Source: Tabrizicola piscis
GTDB taxonomy: Bacteria; Pseudomonadota; Alphaproteobacteria; Rhodobacterales; Rhodobacteraceae
NCBI RefSeq assembly: GCF_003940805.1
Contig: NZ_CP034328.1
Coordinates: 1,408,001 to 1,472,000, forward strand
DNA length: 64,000 nucleotides
Reading direction: 5' to 3'
Every line of letters begins with the position of its first letter. Within the stretch, counting starts at the first letter, position 1. The notes under the pieces were generated by a model. That model made no database searches and was not told the DNA's origin. It saw only the letters and a program-made list of their open reading frames with translations. Both the position numbers and the translations under genes were made by a program. This document shows positions 52,302 through 64,000 of this stretch, in pieces.

Positions 52302-53489
52302 ATGCGTGCCCTTGTCCTTTCGGTTATTCTTGCCTTTGCATCTGTCCCGGCCACGGCAGAAACCCTGTCTCAGGAAATTGGCAGGTCCGGCCTTCAGGCG
52401 ACCGAAGCGCGTCTGGCCACCCTCGCCTCGCCTACCAACGAGGACCTTTTCGCCCTTGCCGGACTGCGGTTTCTTGGCGGGGTTGAGGCGGCGCTGCAAT
52501 TGCGCTGGCAGACCGGCATCCGAGCCGATTGGTCGGAGTTGCCGATCCTGCGCCTGCCAATTCCTGAAAACCCCGCCGCGCGCGCCTTCCAGCCATCGGA
52601 TTTCACGACGCTGGTCACCGATCTGGACGCCCGGATGGACAGTGCCCGCGCCGCACTTGACCTTTTGGGCGAACGGCCGTTCGCGCTGGACATCGCCCTT
52701 GCCGACCTGTGGTTTGACATCAACATGAACGGCACCCGAGACCCCGGCGAAGAGGTCGCCGCCGTGGCCGGCCTTCTGGGCGGCGGACGCATTGTCGCCG
52801 TGCCTGTGGAAAACCCGGTCATCACCTTCGACACGGCCGACGCCGCATGGCTTTCGGCCTATACCCATTTCCTGTCCGGCTTCGCGGCCACGGCGCTGGC
52901 CTATGACCCCGAACCCGCCATCCAGCGCGTCATGGACAGTTCTGCCGCGATCTACGCGCTTTGGGGCGACACGCCGCCCCCGAATGCGATGGACATGATG
53001 TTTGGCCGCCAGGTGGACCGCATCGCCATGGTGCTTTTCGCCCTGTCGAACACGCCCGACAAGGCGCTGGCGCTGAAGGCGCACGGCCATTTCCTGTCGA
53101 TGATCGAAGATAACCGCCGCTTCTGGTCGCTGGTCGCGCTTGAACCCGACAACGCGGGCGAATGGGTGCCGAATGACCGTCAGGTGTCGGCCTTGGGGAT
53201 CATGATGCCGCCCGGCACCGGGGAGCGTTGGCAGGCCGTACTGGCCGACGCCGAGGCGCTTTTGCAGGGCAAGGCGCTGATCCCCCATTGGCGTTTCGGG
53301 GCCGAGGCCGGGATCAACCTGAAAAAGCTGTTCGAAAACCCGCCCCCGTTGGACCTTGTGACGTTGATCCAGGGTGAGGGGATGTTGCCCTATGCCGAAA
53401 AGGGCCCGCGTGTCAGCCCGATGGCGTGGAACGAATTCCAGCGCCTTGTGCAGGGCGATGCCATGTTGTTCGCAGTCTTTCTGAACTAA
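52302..53489 (+). CDS. Secreted hypothetical protein
   Basis: A 395-aa protein with a signal peptide (cleavage near ATA, residue 19), rich in helix-forming residues. A stretch reading DIALADLWFDINMNGTRDPGEE near residue 130 includes a possible calcium-loop (DINMNGTRDPGE). No catalytic motif or named family is evident. It precedes the sucC region on the same strand but the 265-base gap contains the three operators, so it is a separate unit. Confidence 0.75.
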   Translation: MRALVLSVILAFASVPATAETLSQEIGRSGLQATEARLATLASPTNEDLFALAGLRFLGGVEAALQLRWQTGIRADWSELPILRLPIPENPAARAFQPSDFTTLVTDLDARMDSARAALDLLGERPFALDIALADLWFDINMNGTRDPGEEVAAVAGLLGGGRIVAVPVENPVITFDTADAAWLSAYTHFLSGFAATALAYDPEPAIQRVMDSSAAIYALWGDTPPPNAMDMMFGRQVDRIAMVLFALSNTPDKALALKAHGHFLSMIEDNRRFWSLVALEPDNAGEWVPNDRQVSALGIMMPPGTGERWQAVLADAEALLQGKALIPHWRFGAEAGINLKKLFENPPPLDLVTLIQGEGMLPYAEKGPRVSPMAWNEFQRLVQGDAMLFAVFLN

Positions 53490-53592
53490 AGGGGTGAACC
53501 TGGGGCCGAACCCGTGGGAGAACCGGATTTCCTGCCATGGTTTTGGTCCGGCAGTCGGTTACGAATCACACAGGCGACCGCGACTGAAGCAT

Positions 53593-53646
53593 TTGCGATC
53601 ACACTTTTCCAGCTTGTGATCACAGCCGACAAATCTGTGATCACAA
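53593..53646. promoter_or_regulatory. Three phased TGTGATCACA-type operators upstream of sucC
   Basis: TTGCGATCACAC (53593-53604), TTGTGATCACAG (53614-53625) and CTGTGATCACAA (53635-53646), each 21 bp from the next centre to centre. They match the two sites before sdhC. The nearest is about 110 bases upstream of the sucC start. Confidence 0.78.
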
Positions 53647-53754
53647 GATGCGCTTTTCGCCCCTCCGCAGCGCTAACAGCCGGGAATTCCCGTATGAATC
53701 CTTGGAAATCCATGCCATCACCCGCCCGAACGATCAAAGAACGGGGCGGCCCAG

Positions 53755-54948
<1,194 letters not shown>

Positions 54949-54987
54949 TCCGCGCCTCGCAAACACGTTCTGTCGAGTAGCCATTCA

Positions 54988-55545
54988 ATGACTATCATCG
55001 ATCACCAGACGATAGAATTCTCGAACCGCAAGCTAATGCTTGTGCTTGCGCTTTCTGCTTTGATGGTTCTTTTCGGCATCTGGTTGGCAGCCGGCGACTT
55101 TAGCAATGAGCGGCGTCTTGTCTTTGTCGTTGCACCGTTGATTGGCTGGGCAACCGTCCTTTTGGGCGGGCTTGGCTGCGCGGCAATGTTCTGGCAACTG
55201 GCGTTTGGCTCCAAGACTGCACTTGTGCTTACGAAGACAGGGTTCACCATTCCCCGCTATTCCCGGGACGAAATTCCATGGGGTTTGGTAGAAGAGATCG
55301 ATTTTGCGACGATGCACCGCAACAGGTTTGTGGTGGTCAAGCTTGCCTCTGGAGCAGTCGCGAAGATTCGCCGGAGCGGTTTAGCGGTCTGGCTTGAAAG
55401 GTTCGCCCCTCCGGGCCTGCATTTGAACGCCCATGCCTTTGGTCTTTCCCACGACCAGCTTTACGCAACACTGCACGACCATTGGCTCGCTGCCAAGGCC
55501 GCCCCCATCGGACCCGCCGGGTCAAAACCGTCAGCAGGAGAGTGA
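54988..55545 (+). CDS. STM3941-like membrane protein between sucC and sucD
   Basis: A 185-aa protein with two membrane helices near the N-terminus (about residues 16-34 and 46-72) and a C-terminal cytoplasmic domain whose pattern [10 protein letters not shown]...[12 protein letters not shown] resembles STM3941-family proteins. Base composition is visibly lower in GC than sucC and sucD on either side. It sits inside the suc operon with gaps of 39 bases before and 1 base after, so it is likely expressed with it. Function unknown. Confidence 0.7.
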   Translation: MTIIDHQTIEFSNRKLMLVLALSALMVLFGIWLAAGDFSNERRLVFVVAPLIGWATVLLGGLGCAAMFWQLAFGSKTALVLTKTGFTIPRYSRDEIPWGLVEEIDFATMHRNRFVVVKLASGAVAKIRRSGLAVWLERFAPPGLHLNAHAFGLSHDQLYATLHDHWLAAKAAPIGPAGSKPSAGE

Positions 55546-55546
55546 C

Positions 55547-56431
55547 ATGTCCGTCCTCGTCAACAAATCCACCCGCGTCATCTGCCAGGGCTTCACAGGC
55601 AGCCAAGGCACCTTCCATTCGGAACAGGCCATCGCCTACGGCACGCAGATGGTCGGCGGTGTGACCCCCGGCAAGGGTGGGTCCGAACACCTCGGCCTGC
55701 CCGTCTTTGACAGCGTGCATGACGCCGTCGAGAAAACCGGGGCCAACGCCACCGCGATCTACGTCCCGCCGCCCTTCGCCGCTGACAGCATCCTTGAGGC
55801 GATCGACGCCGAAATTCCGCTGATCGTCTGCATCACCGAGGGCATCCCTGTTCTGGACATGATGAAGGTCAAGCGCGCGCTTATCAATTCGAAGTCCCGC
55901 CTGATCGGCCCGAACTGCCCCGGCGTGTTGACCCCGGGCGAATGCAAGATCGGCATCATGCCGGGCAGCATCTTCTCCAAAGGGTCGGTCGGGGTTGTGT
56001 CACGCTCTGGCACGCTTACCTATGAGGCTGTGAAACAGACAACCGACGTAGGCCTTGGCCAATCCACCGCTGTGGGCATCGGCGGCGACCCGATCAAGGG
56101 GACGGAGCATATCGACGTGCTGGAGATGTTCCTTGCCGACCCCGAGACCCATTCGATCATCATGATCGGCGAGATCGGTGGGGCCGCCGAAGAGGAAGCC
56201 GCCCAGTTCCTGGCCGATGAAAAGAAGAAGGGCCGCTGGAAGCCCACCGCCGGCTTCATCGCCGGCCGCACAGCCCCCCCCGGCCGCCGCATGGGCCATG
56301 CCGGCGCCATCGTGGCAGGCGGCAAGGGCGACGCCGAGTCCAAGATCCAGGCCATGCTGAGCGCCGGGATCGTCGTGGCCGACAGCCCGGCGGGGTTGGG
56401 TGAGGCTGTGCTGAAGGCGATCAAGGGGTAA
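55547..56431 (+). CDS. sucD: Succinyl-CoA synthetase alpha subunit
   Basis: A 294-aa subunit that carries the phosphohistidine and binds CoA. Signatures are [19 protein letters not shown] near residue 12, [20 protein letters not shown] near residue 120, [10 protein letters not shown] near residue 152 and the catalytic histidine in [10 protein letters not shown] near residue 246. AGCAGGAGAG lies before the ATG. Followed by a DUF805-like gene. Confidence 0.96.
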   Translation: MSVLVNKSTRVICQGFTGSQGTFHSEQAIAYGTQMVGGVTPGKGGSEHLGLPVFDSVHDAVEKTGANATAIYVPPPFAADSILEAIDAEIPLIVCITEGIPVLDMMKVKRALINSKSRLIGPNCPGVLTPGECKIGIMPGSIFSKGSVGVVSRSGTLTYEAVKQTTDVGLGQSTAVGIGGDPIKGTEHIDVLEMFLADPETHSIIMIGEIGGAAEEEAAQFLADEKKKGRWKPTAGFIAGRTAPPGRRMGHAGAIVAGGKGDAESKIQAMLSAGIVVADSPAGLGEAVLKAIKG

Positions 56432-56460
56432 GTTTCGGCGGACTGCAAAGGGCTTATTCC

Positions 56461-56910
56461 GTGCCATCTCCACTTACATTCAGCGGACGAGCAACGCCCG
56501 AAGAGTTCTTCGGAACCGGATTGCTTTGCCAAATCGCTGGCGTGTTCTTCAGTTGGATTGCACTGGGCTATGATCTTGTGGTCCGTGACGGAGGGGTATT
56601 CGCTTTCTTCGCCAGTCTGCTTGGACCATACGCCCTCGCTCACATCCCGTTCTTTGCGGTTGCGATCCGACGGGGACGTGATGCGGGCGTGTGGCCAATC
56701 TTCCTGATTGTACCCGGACTTCTGGTTGCTCCCTGTGCGCTGTTTGCCATCGCCGCTTTGGCCGCAATCATCGCGCCAAATCACCCGTGGTATTATTGGC
56801 ACGCTATAGGCGGCCTCGCCGCAACAAGCATGGTCAGCCTCTTACTTGTAGCCGTGCTTGGTGCCCGTCCAAGCAAGTTCGACACTTCCATGTCCCTCCT
56901 TCCGAGGTAA
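56461..56910 (+). CDS. DUF805-like membrane protein between sucD and sucA
   Basis: A 149-aa membrane protein. The start LTFSGRATPEEFFG and the middle IPFFAVAIRRGRDAGVWP follow the DUF805 pattern (FSGR...; RRLHDxG). Four hydrophobic segments are seen. The start is a GTG with only a weak ribosome site. GC is lower than in the flanking suc genes. The stop is 4 bases before sucA, so it is part of the operon transcript. Function unknown. Confidence 0.7.
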   Translation: MPSPLTFSGRATPEEFFGTGLLCQIAGVFFSWIALGYDLVVRDGGVFAFFASLLGPYALAHIPFFAVAIRRGRDAGVWPIFLIVPGLLVAPCALFAIAALAAIIAPNHPWYYWHAIGGLAATSMVSLLLVAVLGARPSKFDTSMSLLPR

Positions 56911-56914
56911 CCCA

Positions 56915-59884
56915 ATGACCGACCAATCCCCCACCGCCGCCTTCACCGCCTCGTCCTTCCTGGACGGGGCCAATGCCGATTATGTCGACCAGCTGGCCGC
57001 GCGCCACGCTGCCGACCCTGCGTCGGTCGATCCGCAATGGGCGGAGTTCTTCAATGCCCTCGGCGACAGTGAGCTTGACACCAAGCGCGCCGCATCTGGG
57101 CCAAGCTGGGCGCGTACCGACTGGCCGCCGCAGCCGGTGGATGACCTGACCGCCGCCCTGACCGGCGAATGGGCCGCCCCGCCCCCGGCCAAGGAAGCCA
57201 AGAGCGCAGGCGCGAAGATCGCCGCCAAGGCTGCGGAACAGGGTGTCTCGCTCTCTGATGCGCAGTTGCAGAGGGCCGTGCTCGACAGCATCCGCGCGCT
57301 GATGATCATCCGCGCCTACCGGATCCGGGGCCACCTTGCTGCCGACCTTGACCCGCTTGGCATGACCGAACGCGGCAGCCACCCGGAGCTTGACCCGGTG
57401 TCTTACGGCTTTGCCGAGGCAGACATGGACCGGCCGATCTTCATCGACAACGTGCTTGGCCTTGAAACCGCGTCGATGCGGCAGATCCTCGACATCCTGA
57501 AGCGGACCTATTGCGGCACCTTTGCGCTGCAGTACATGCACATCTCGGACCCGGAGCAGGCAAGCTGGCTCAAGGAACGGATCGAAGGCTATGGCAAGGA
57601 AATCCAGTTCACCCGCGAAGGCCGGAAGGCCATTCTGAACAAGCTGGTGGAAGCCGAGGGTTACGAAAAATTCCTCCACGTCAAATACATGGGCACCAAA
57701 CGCTTTGGCCTTGATGGCGGTGAGGCGCTGATCCCGGCGATGGAGCAGATCATCAAGCGCGGCGGTGCGCTTGGGGTGAAGGAAGTCGCCATCGGCATGC
57801 CGCACCGGGGCCGTCTGTCGGTGCTCGCCAACGTGATGATGAAACCCTACCGCGCGATCTTCCACGAATTCCAGGGCGGGTCCTACAAGCCTGAGGATGT
57901 GGATGGTTCGGGCGACGTGAAATATCACCTTGGTGCGTCAAGTGACCGGGAGTTTGACGGCAACAAGGTCCACCTGTCGCTGACTGCCAACCCCTCGCAC
58001 CTTGAAGCCGTGAACCCGGTGGTGCTGGGCAAGGTCCGCGCCAAGCAGGACCAGATGAACGACGCGGCGGAGCGCATCGCGGTGCTGCCGATCCTTCTGC
58101 ACGGTGACGCGGCCTTTGCGGGCCAAGGCGTGGTGGCGGAATGTCTGCAGCTTTCGGGCATCAAGGGCCACCGGACGGGGGGCTGCATCCACATTATCGT
58201 CAACAACCAGATCGGCTTTACCACCGCCCCCGCCTTCAGCCGCACCTCGCCCTACCCGACCGACATCGCCCTGATGGTCGAGGCCCCGATCTTCCACGTC
58301 AACGGTGACGACCCTGAGGCCGTGGTCCACGCCGCCCGCGTCGCCACCGAATTCCGCCAGAAGTTCCACAAGGATGTGGTCATCGACATCTTCTGCTACC
58401 GCCGCTTCGGTCACAACGAAGGCGACGAGCCGATGTTCACCAACCCGGCGATGTATGCCCGCATCAAGCGCCAGAAGACCACGCTGCAGCTTTACACCGA
58501 ACGGCTGGTGGCGGACGGCCTGATCCCCGAAGGTGAGATCGAGGATATGAAGGCCGCCTTCCAGGCGCGGTTGAACGAGGAGTTTGAGGCCGGCAAGGCC
58601 TTCCTGCCCAACAAGGCCGACTGGCTGGATGGCCGCTGGAAGAACCTGGCGACCAAGGACCTGAACAACTACCAGCGCGGCGAAACCTGGATCAAGCCCG
58701 AGACTTTGGCCGAGGTCGGCGCCGCCCTGACCCGCGTGCCGGACGGCTTTGACATGCACAAGACCGTTATCCGGCAGCTTGAGGCGAAGAAGGAAATGTT
58801 CGCCAAGGGCGAGGGTTTCGACTGGGCCACAGCCGAGGCTTTGGCCTTTGGGTCTCTGCAGACCGAAGGTTTTGCGGTGCGGCTGTCGGGGCAGGATTGC
58901 ACCCGCGGGACGTTCAGCCAGCGCCACTCCGGCTGGGTCGACCAGACGACCGAGGAACGCCATTACCCGCTGAACCACATCCGCGCAGGTCAGGCGCGGT
59001 ATGAGGTGATCGACAGCATGCTGTCGGAATATGCGGTCCTTGGCTTCGAATACGGCTATTCGCTGTCGGAACCCAACGCCCTGACCATCTGGGAAGCGCA
59101 GTTCGGCGATTTCGCCAATGGCGCGCAGATCATGATCGACCAGTTCATCAACTCGGGCGAATCGAAATGGCTGCGGATGTCGGGCCTCGTGATGCTGCTG
59201 CCGCATGGCTACGAAGGCCAGGGGCCAGAACATTCCTCCGCCCGGCTGGAACGCTTCCTGCAGCTTTCGGCCGAAGATAACTGGATCGTCGCCAACTGCA
59301 CGACGCCGGCCAACTACTTCCACATCCTGCGCCGTCAGCTGCACCGGACCTACCGCAAGCCGCTGATCCTGATGACGCCGAAATCGCTGCTGCGTCACCC
59401 GATGGCGATCAGCCGGGCCGAGGATTTCACCGACGGGTCCACCTTCCACCGCGTCCTTTGGGATGACGCACAGAAGGGCAACTCGACGGCGAAGCTGAAA
59501 GCCGACGACAAGATCAAGCGCGTCGTCCTGTGTTCTGGCAAGGTCTACTACGACCTTCTGGCCGAACGCGATGCGCAGGGGCTGGAGGATGTCTACCTCC
59601 TCCGTGTCGAACAGCTTTACCCGGTGCCCACCATCTCGCTTGGTCAGGAACTGGCGCGGTTTCCGAAGGCCGAAGTCATCTGGTGCCAGGAGGAACCCAA
59701 GAACCAGGGGGCCTGGAACTTCATCGAACCAGAGATGGAGACAATCCTGACCAAGGTCCGCAGCAAGCCCACCCGGATGACCTATGCCGGGCGCAAGGCC
59801 AGTGCCTCGCCCGCCACAGGCCTTGCCTCGCGCCACAAGCATGAACAACAAACCCTCGTCGCCCAGGCCCTTGGCCTGAACTGA
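56915..59884 (+). CDS. sucA: 2-oxoglutarate dehydrogenase E1 component
   Basis: A 989-aa thiamine-dependent subunit that decarboxylates 2-oxoglutarate. [18 protein letters not shown] at the N-terminus is the E2-binding region. Later come [12 protein letters not shown] near residue 270, [14 protein letters not shown] near residue 290, the thiamine region [12 protein letters not shown] and NNQIGFTT near residues 395-430, and [20 protein letters not shown] near residue 770. Typical full length. It is 22 bases before sucB. Confidence 0.96.
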   Translation: MTDQSPTAAFTASSFLDGANADYVDQLAARHAADPASVDPQWAEFFNALGDSELDTKRAASGPSWARTDWPPQPVDDLTAALTGEWAAPPPAKEAKSAGAKIAAKAAEQGVSLSDAQLQRAVLDSIRALMIIRAYRIRGHLAADLDPLGMTERGSHPELDPVSYGFAEADMDRPIFIDNVLGLETASMRQILDILKRTYCGTFALQYMHISDPEQASWLKERIEGYGKEIQFTREGRKAILNKLVEAEGYEKFLHVKYMGTKRFGLDGGEALIPAMEQIIKRGGALGVKEVAIGMPHRGRLSVLANVMMKPYRAIFHEFQGGSYKPEDVDGSGDVKYHLGASSDREFDGNKVHLSLTANPSHLEAVNPVVLGKVRAKQDQMNDAAERIAVLPILLHGDAAFAGQGVVAECLQLSGIKGHRTGGCIHIIVNNQIGFTTAPAFSRTSPYPTDIALMVEAPIFHVNGDDPEAVVHAARVATEFRQKFHKDVVIDIFCYRRFGHNEGDEPMFTNPAMYARIKRQKTTLQLYTERLVADGLIPEGEIEDMKAAFQARLNEEFEAGKAFLPNKADWLDGRWKNLATKDLNNYQRGETWIKPETLAEVGAALTRVPDGFDMHKTVIRQLEAKKEMFAKGEGFDWATAEALAFGSLQTEGFAVRLSGQDCTRGTFSQRHSGWVDQTTEERHYPLNHIRAGQARYEVIDSMLSEYAVLGFEYGYSLSEPNALTIWEAQFGDFANGAQIMIDQFINSGESKWLRMSGLVMLLPHGYEGQGPEHSSARLERFLQLSAEDNWIVANCTTPANYFHILRRQLHRTYRKPLILMTPKSLLRHPMAISRAEDFTDGSTFHRVLWDDAQKGNSTAKLKADDKIKRVVLCSGKVYYDLLAERDAQGLEDVYLLRVEQLYPVPTISLGQELARFPKAEVIWCQEEPKNQGAWNFIEPEMETILTKVRSKPTRMTYAGRKASASPATGLASRHKHEQQTLVAQALGLN

Positions 59885-59906
59885 CCTTGAAGACCGGAGA
59901 ACGACA

Positions 59907-61154
<1,248 letters not shown>

Positions 61155-61169
61155 GGGGAATAACATCAA

Positions 61170-61610
61170 GTGTTCTCGAAATTTTTCCGGCGGAAAAAGC
61201 CGGGTCTTCAAGAATTCCCCGACGCGGTGTCCTTCTGGATGACTTGCGGGATGTTGAACGACGGGCCTGTCCAGCTAGGGAAACCATATGTTTCCCTCGT
61301 AGTGAAAGCATCGGCCCGAACGCATGATGGCCAATCACTGGTCATCCGCGTCGCCAATGGGCATGAGCCGTGGCTGACAATCACGGCTCACATTTCAAGT
61401 GCCCAGTTTCGTAAAGGCATCAAAGCCGTAAAGGACGGTGATTTGGTTCTTTGGGTTCCGGTAAAGCACATGCCTCAGACAGGTCGTGTCCTTAATGGTT
61501 CCGAGGACCCTCGTGCCGACTACCTTGGACTAGTCTCCGGCCAAGTTCGTCCAGCCATGAATCTGCAAACTGGAGAGTTGTCGATCATCCAGAGCTTTCC
61601 ATTCGAGTAA
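61170..61610 (+). CDS. Hypothetical protein after sucB
   Basis: A 146-aa soluble protein with a basic N-terminus (FSKFFRRKKPG) and a mainly beta-like pattern (SLVVKASARTHDGQSLVIRV, DLVLWVPVKHM). No family recognised. GTG start, lower GC than the suc genes, 15 bases after sucB, so probably in the same transcript. It is the third low-GC gene placed in a gap of this operon. Confidence 0.6.
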   Translation: MFSKFFRRKKPGLQEFPDAVSFWMTCGMLNDGPVQLGKPYVSLVVKASARTHDGQSLVIRVANGHEPWLTITAHISSAQFRKGIKAVKDGDLVLWVPVKHMPQTGRVLNGSEDPRADYLGLVSGQVRPAMNLQTGELSIIQSFPFE

Positions 61611-61714
61611 CCGTCGAACGTTCGTCTGGTGCACCCCCATGCCACCCACGACCGGCAACCCCAACCCGGGACCACACATGCCCCAGCCCACCCCCACCGC
61701 CGCGATAAGCGCCT

Positions 61715-61848
61715 CCCCTCCCCCTCGTGGGGAGGGGTTGGGGGTGGGGGGCCGCCCGTCCGAGAAACCCCGCCCCGGCCCTGCGCCGGGGCCTCGCTCC
61801 ACCATCCGCGCGATCCTTACCAATGAGGTCCCGGGTCAAGCCCGGGAC
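61715..61848 (+). repeat. REP-like palindromes in the sucB-lpd gap
   Basis: Two hairpin elements: CCCCTCCCC / GGGGAGGGG (61715-61737, 5-base loop) and GTCCCGGG / CCCGGGAC (61828-61848, 5-base loop). Both look like the repeated intergenic palindromes of many alphaproteobacteria. The second directly touches the GTG start of the next gene. Confidence 0.6.
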
Positions 61849-62256
61849 GTGACGTACTCTGCCCTCCTCGCCGCCCTCCTCCTCGCCACTCCCACCTTCG
61901 CCCAGATCATCCCCACCGGCTCTCCCGCCGCCGATATCCTCCTGACCCAGGCCCTTGCCGAACAGCGCGTTTTCCTGACCTGCTCCTCGCTTGACGGCCT
62001 CGCGCATCCGCTGATCGTCCAGGGCTGGCAGTCCGACGCCGCCGCCGCCATAGCGACGCTTGCCGCCAACAACGTCCAGGCCGAGGCGATTGCCGCCTTC
62101 ACCAGGGCCGCGCAGCCCGAAAGCCTGCTTCCCGCCGAGGACACCCCTTATGCCGAGGTCAAGCAGTACTGCGACGCCCACCCTGACTGGCAGACAACCT
62201 ACGGCCGGCTGAACTTCACCGTGCTGGAGCTGAAACTGCCGCAGGTCTTCCAATGA
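61849..62256 (+). CDS. Secreted hypothetical protein
   Basis: A protein of about 135 aa with a signal peptide (TYSALLAALLLATPTFAQ) and two widely spaced cysteines (LTCSSLD, KQYCDAH) in a helical domain. I placed the start at the GTG that gives a clean signal peptide. An open frame extends further upstream but covers REP-like palindromes, and no other good start is seen. No known family. Its stop overlaps the start of the glycosyltransferase gene (ATGA). Confidence 0.65.
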   Translation: MTYSALLAALLLATPTFAQIIPTGSPAADILLTQALAEQRVFLTCSSLDGLAHPLIVQGWQSDAAAAIATLAANNVQAEAIAAFTRAAQPESLLPAEDTPYAEVKQYCDAHPDWQTTYGRLNFTVLELKLPQVFQ

Positions 62257-63233
62257 CCAGCGCCGCTGCCCAGACGACCCCGGTCGCGCTGATGTCCTGC
62301 ATGCGCAACGAAGGCATTCATGTCGTCGAATGGCTGGCCTATCACCGGGTCATCGGCTTCGGTCCGATCGTGATCTGCACCAATGACTGCACCGATGGCA
62401 CGGACCGGCTGCTGGAGGCTTTGGCCGCAGGGGGTGCGGTTGACCATATGCCCAACCCGGTGGCCAAGGATGAGTCACCGCAAGGCGCAGGCATCCGGCG
62501 CGTGATGGCGCATCTGCAGGGCGGCGCGGTGGACTGGCTGTGCCATCTCGACAGCGATGAATTCCTGAACATCGCCCCCGGTGCCGCCCCGGTGCAAGAG
62601 GTCATCGCCCGCGCGGGCGATGCGCATGCCATCGCCCTGCCCTGGCGCAGTTTCGGCGACAGCGGCCATAGCGTCTGGCCGGGCAACACGCTTTCCGCCT
62701 TCACCGGTTGCGAGGCGGCGATGGACCCCGAACTGGTCAAGTTCAAATCCATCTTCCGCCTCAGTGCGTTCCACAACGCCTCGGAACACATGCCGACCGA
62801 CCCCCGCGTGGAGGCCCCCTTGCCCGTCAACGCGGCGGGTGAGCCGCTGTCGCCTGCCACCCTTCTTGGTCCGCCCCGGTCGCGCTACCGGCCGATCGAC
62901 GTGGCAATGCGCGGCGGAGCGGTGATCAACCACTATGCCACCCGGTCGACCGACGTTTTCCTGATGAAGAACGACCGTGGCTTCGGCACCGGGCAGGCCT
63001 TCGGGAAGTATCACCTGAACTCGGTCTGGCACCGCCGCACCAACCGCAACGAACGGCAAGACCGGTCGATCCTGCGCCGCTGGGCTGAGGTGGAAACCGA
63101 GATGGCCCGCCTGCGCGCGCTTTCCGGCGTCGCCGCAGCCGAGGCTGCCAGCCTGTCCTGGTTCACAGACACCCGTCGGCATCTTCTGGTGCCCGACACC
63201 ATCCGCCGCTGGACCAAAGGGGCCACCGCATGA
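62253..63233 (+). CDS. Glycosyltransferase family 2-like protein
   Basis: A 326-aa GT-A protein: SCMRNEGIHVVEWLAYHRVI near residue 15, TNDCTDGTDRLL near residue 43, and a DxD in WLCHLDSDEFLN near residue 94. C-terminal residues INHYATRSTDVFLMKNDRG near residue 230 fit the group of glycosyltransferases that act on surface sugars. It is co-translated with the genes before and after it. Acceptor unknown. Confidence 0.83.
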   Translation: MTSAAAQTTPVALMSCMRNEGIHVVEWLAYHRVIGFGPIVICTNDCTDGTDRLLEALAAGGAVDHMPNPVAKDESPQGAGIRRVMAHLQGGAVDWLCHLDSDEFLNIAPGAAPVQEVIARAGDAHAIALPWRSFGDSGHSVWPGNTLSAFTGCEAAMDPELVKFKSIFRLSAFHNASEHMPTDPRVEAPLPVNAAGEPLSPATLLGPPRSRYRPIDVAMRGGAVINHYATRSTDVFLMKNDRGFGTGQAFGKYHLNSVWHRRTNRNERQDRSILRRWAEVETEMARLRALSGVAAAEAASLSWFTDTRRHLLVPDTIRRWTKGATA

Positions 63234-63625
63234 CACCTGAGCTGACCGTTCTTGCCCTTGCAGGCCTGTTGCAGGCCGCCCAGTTCACCCTGTTCGCGGT
63301 TCCGGCCAACCGCGAATTGGGCGTGGGCTACACCTCCAGCCCTCGGGACCGACCGCCCTCGCGCCAGATGTCCGCCGTCACCGCCCGCCTGCAACGCGCG
63401 CTCAACAACCATTTCGAGGCGCTGATCCTGTTCACCCTCGCCGTTGTCGTGGTGACCCTTGGCAACCAGTCGACCCCCGTCACCCAATATGCGGCCTGGC
63501 TCTATCTTGCGGCGCGCATCCTCTATGTTCCCGCCTACGCCCTGGGCTGGCGGCCTTGGCGTTCCGCGATCTGGAGCGTAGGTTTCTTTGCAACCCTCAC
63601 AATGATCGTGGCCGCCCTCATCTGA
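63230..63625 (+). CDS. MAPEG family membrane protein
   Basis: A 131-aa membrane protein with four hydrophobic segments. ALNNHFEALILFTLAVVVV near residue 62 carries the MAPEG-type N-x-x-E pattern, followed by LYLAARILYVPAYALGWRPWR. Eukaryotic members are glutathione S-transferases and eicosanoid enzymes; bacterial roles are mostly unknown. It overlaps the glycosyltransferase gene (ATGA) and is followed by a repeat element before lpd. Confidence 0.88.
   Translation: MTPELTVLALAGLLQAAQFTLFAVPANRELGVGYTSSPRDRPPSRQMSAVTARLQRALNNHFEALILFTLAVVVVTLGNQSTPVTQYAAWLYLAARILYVPAYALGWRPWRSAIWSVGFFATLTMIVAALI

Positions 63626-64000
<375 letters not shown>

Overview
The window looks like chromosomal DNA of a Rhodobacterales alphaproteobacterium (Rhodobacter/Gemmobacter/Tabrizicola-like; inferred from gene content, not from a search). 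The evidence is high GC, dense ATGA-coupled genes, a complete sdh set, an mdh-suc-lpd set, and ethylmalonyl-CoA pathway genes (ccr, ecm, mch, mcl2) interleaved with the TCA genes, as remembered for Rhodobacter sphaeroides. I see no rRNA, tRNA, CRISPR array, phage or insertion sequence.

Region 1 (1-15.5 kb) is an accessory catabolic block. It has a PrpD-type dehydratase (cut by the left edge), a TctCBA tripartite tricarboxylate transporter, three more MmgE/PrpD-fold enzymes, an unusual short-chain dehydrogenase, a TSUP membrane protein, an AbrB-type membrane protein, two GntR/FCD regulators and a TcuA-TcuB pair (tricarballylate dehydrogenase and its electron-transfer partner). One GntR has a near-identical 12-bp site in each of two divergent promoter regions; the other has an inverted repeat in its own divergent promoter region. 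I read this as a two-module locus for taking up and degrading a tricarboxylate or related polycarboxylate. It is the best candidate here for an undescribed pathway.

Region 2 (15.5-29.7 kb) holds a ugpB-A-E-C glycerol-3-phosphate ABC transporter with a translationally coupled 2H-phosphoesterase-like gene, a TIM-barrel isomerase-like gene, an SRAP (YedK/HMCES) gene, and an ECF sigma factor with an NrsF-type anti-sigma factor. A YHS-domain secreted protein shares the sigma gene's promoter pattern. A periplasmic 5'-nucleotidase, DUF952, pyrD, a lone Lrp effector domain and a RecD-like helicase follow.

Region 3 (29.7-39.7 kb) holds ccr, a lysophosphatidate-type acyltransferase, ecm, two paralogous secreted cysteine-rich proteins, deoD, an SHMT-fold PLP enzyme lacking key SHMT residues, an aldo/keto reductase and a DUF1989 protein.

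Region 4 (39.7-64 kb) is the respiratory core: sdhC-D-A, three small lipoproteins, a methyltransferase-like gene and sdhB; mch, mcl2 and mdh; then sucC, sucD, sucA, sucB and the start of lpd, with small unrelated genes in most of the gaps. Two 12-bp TGTGATCACA-type palindromes upstream of sdhC and three upstream of sucC are spaced exactly 21 bp apart, suggesting one regulator joins the two operons. Together, ccr, ecm, mch and mcl2 would assimilate acetyl-CoA without a glyoxylate shunt and feed malate and succinate into the adjacent TCA genes.
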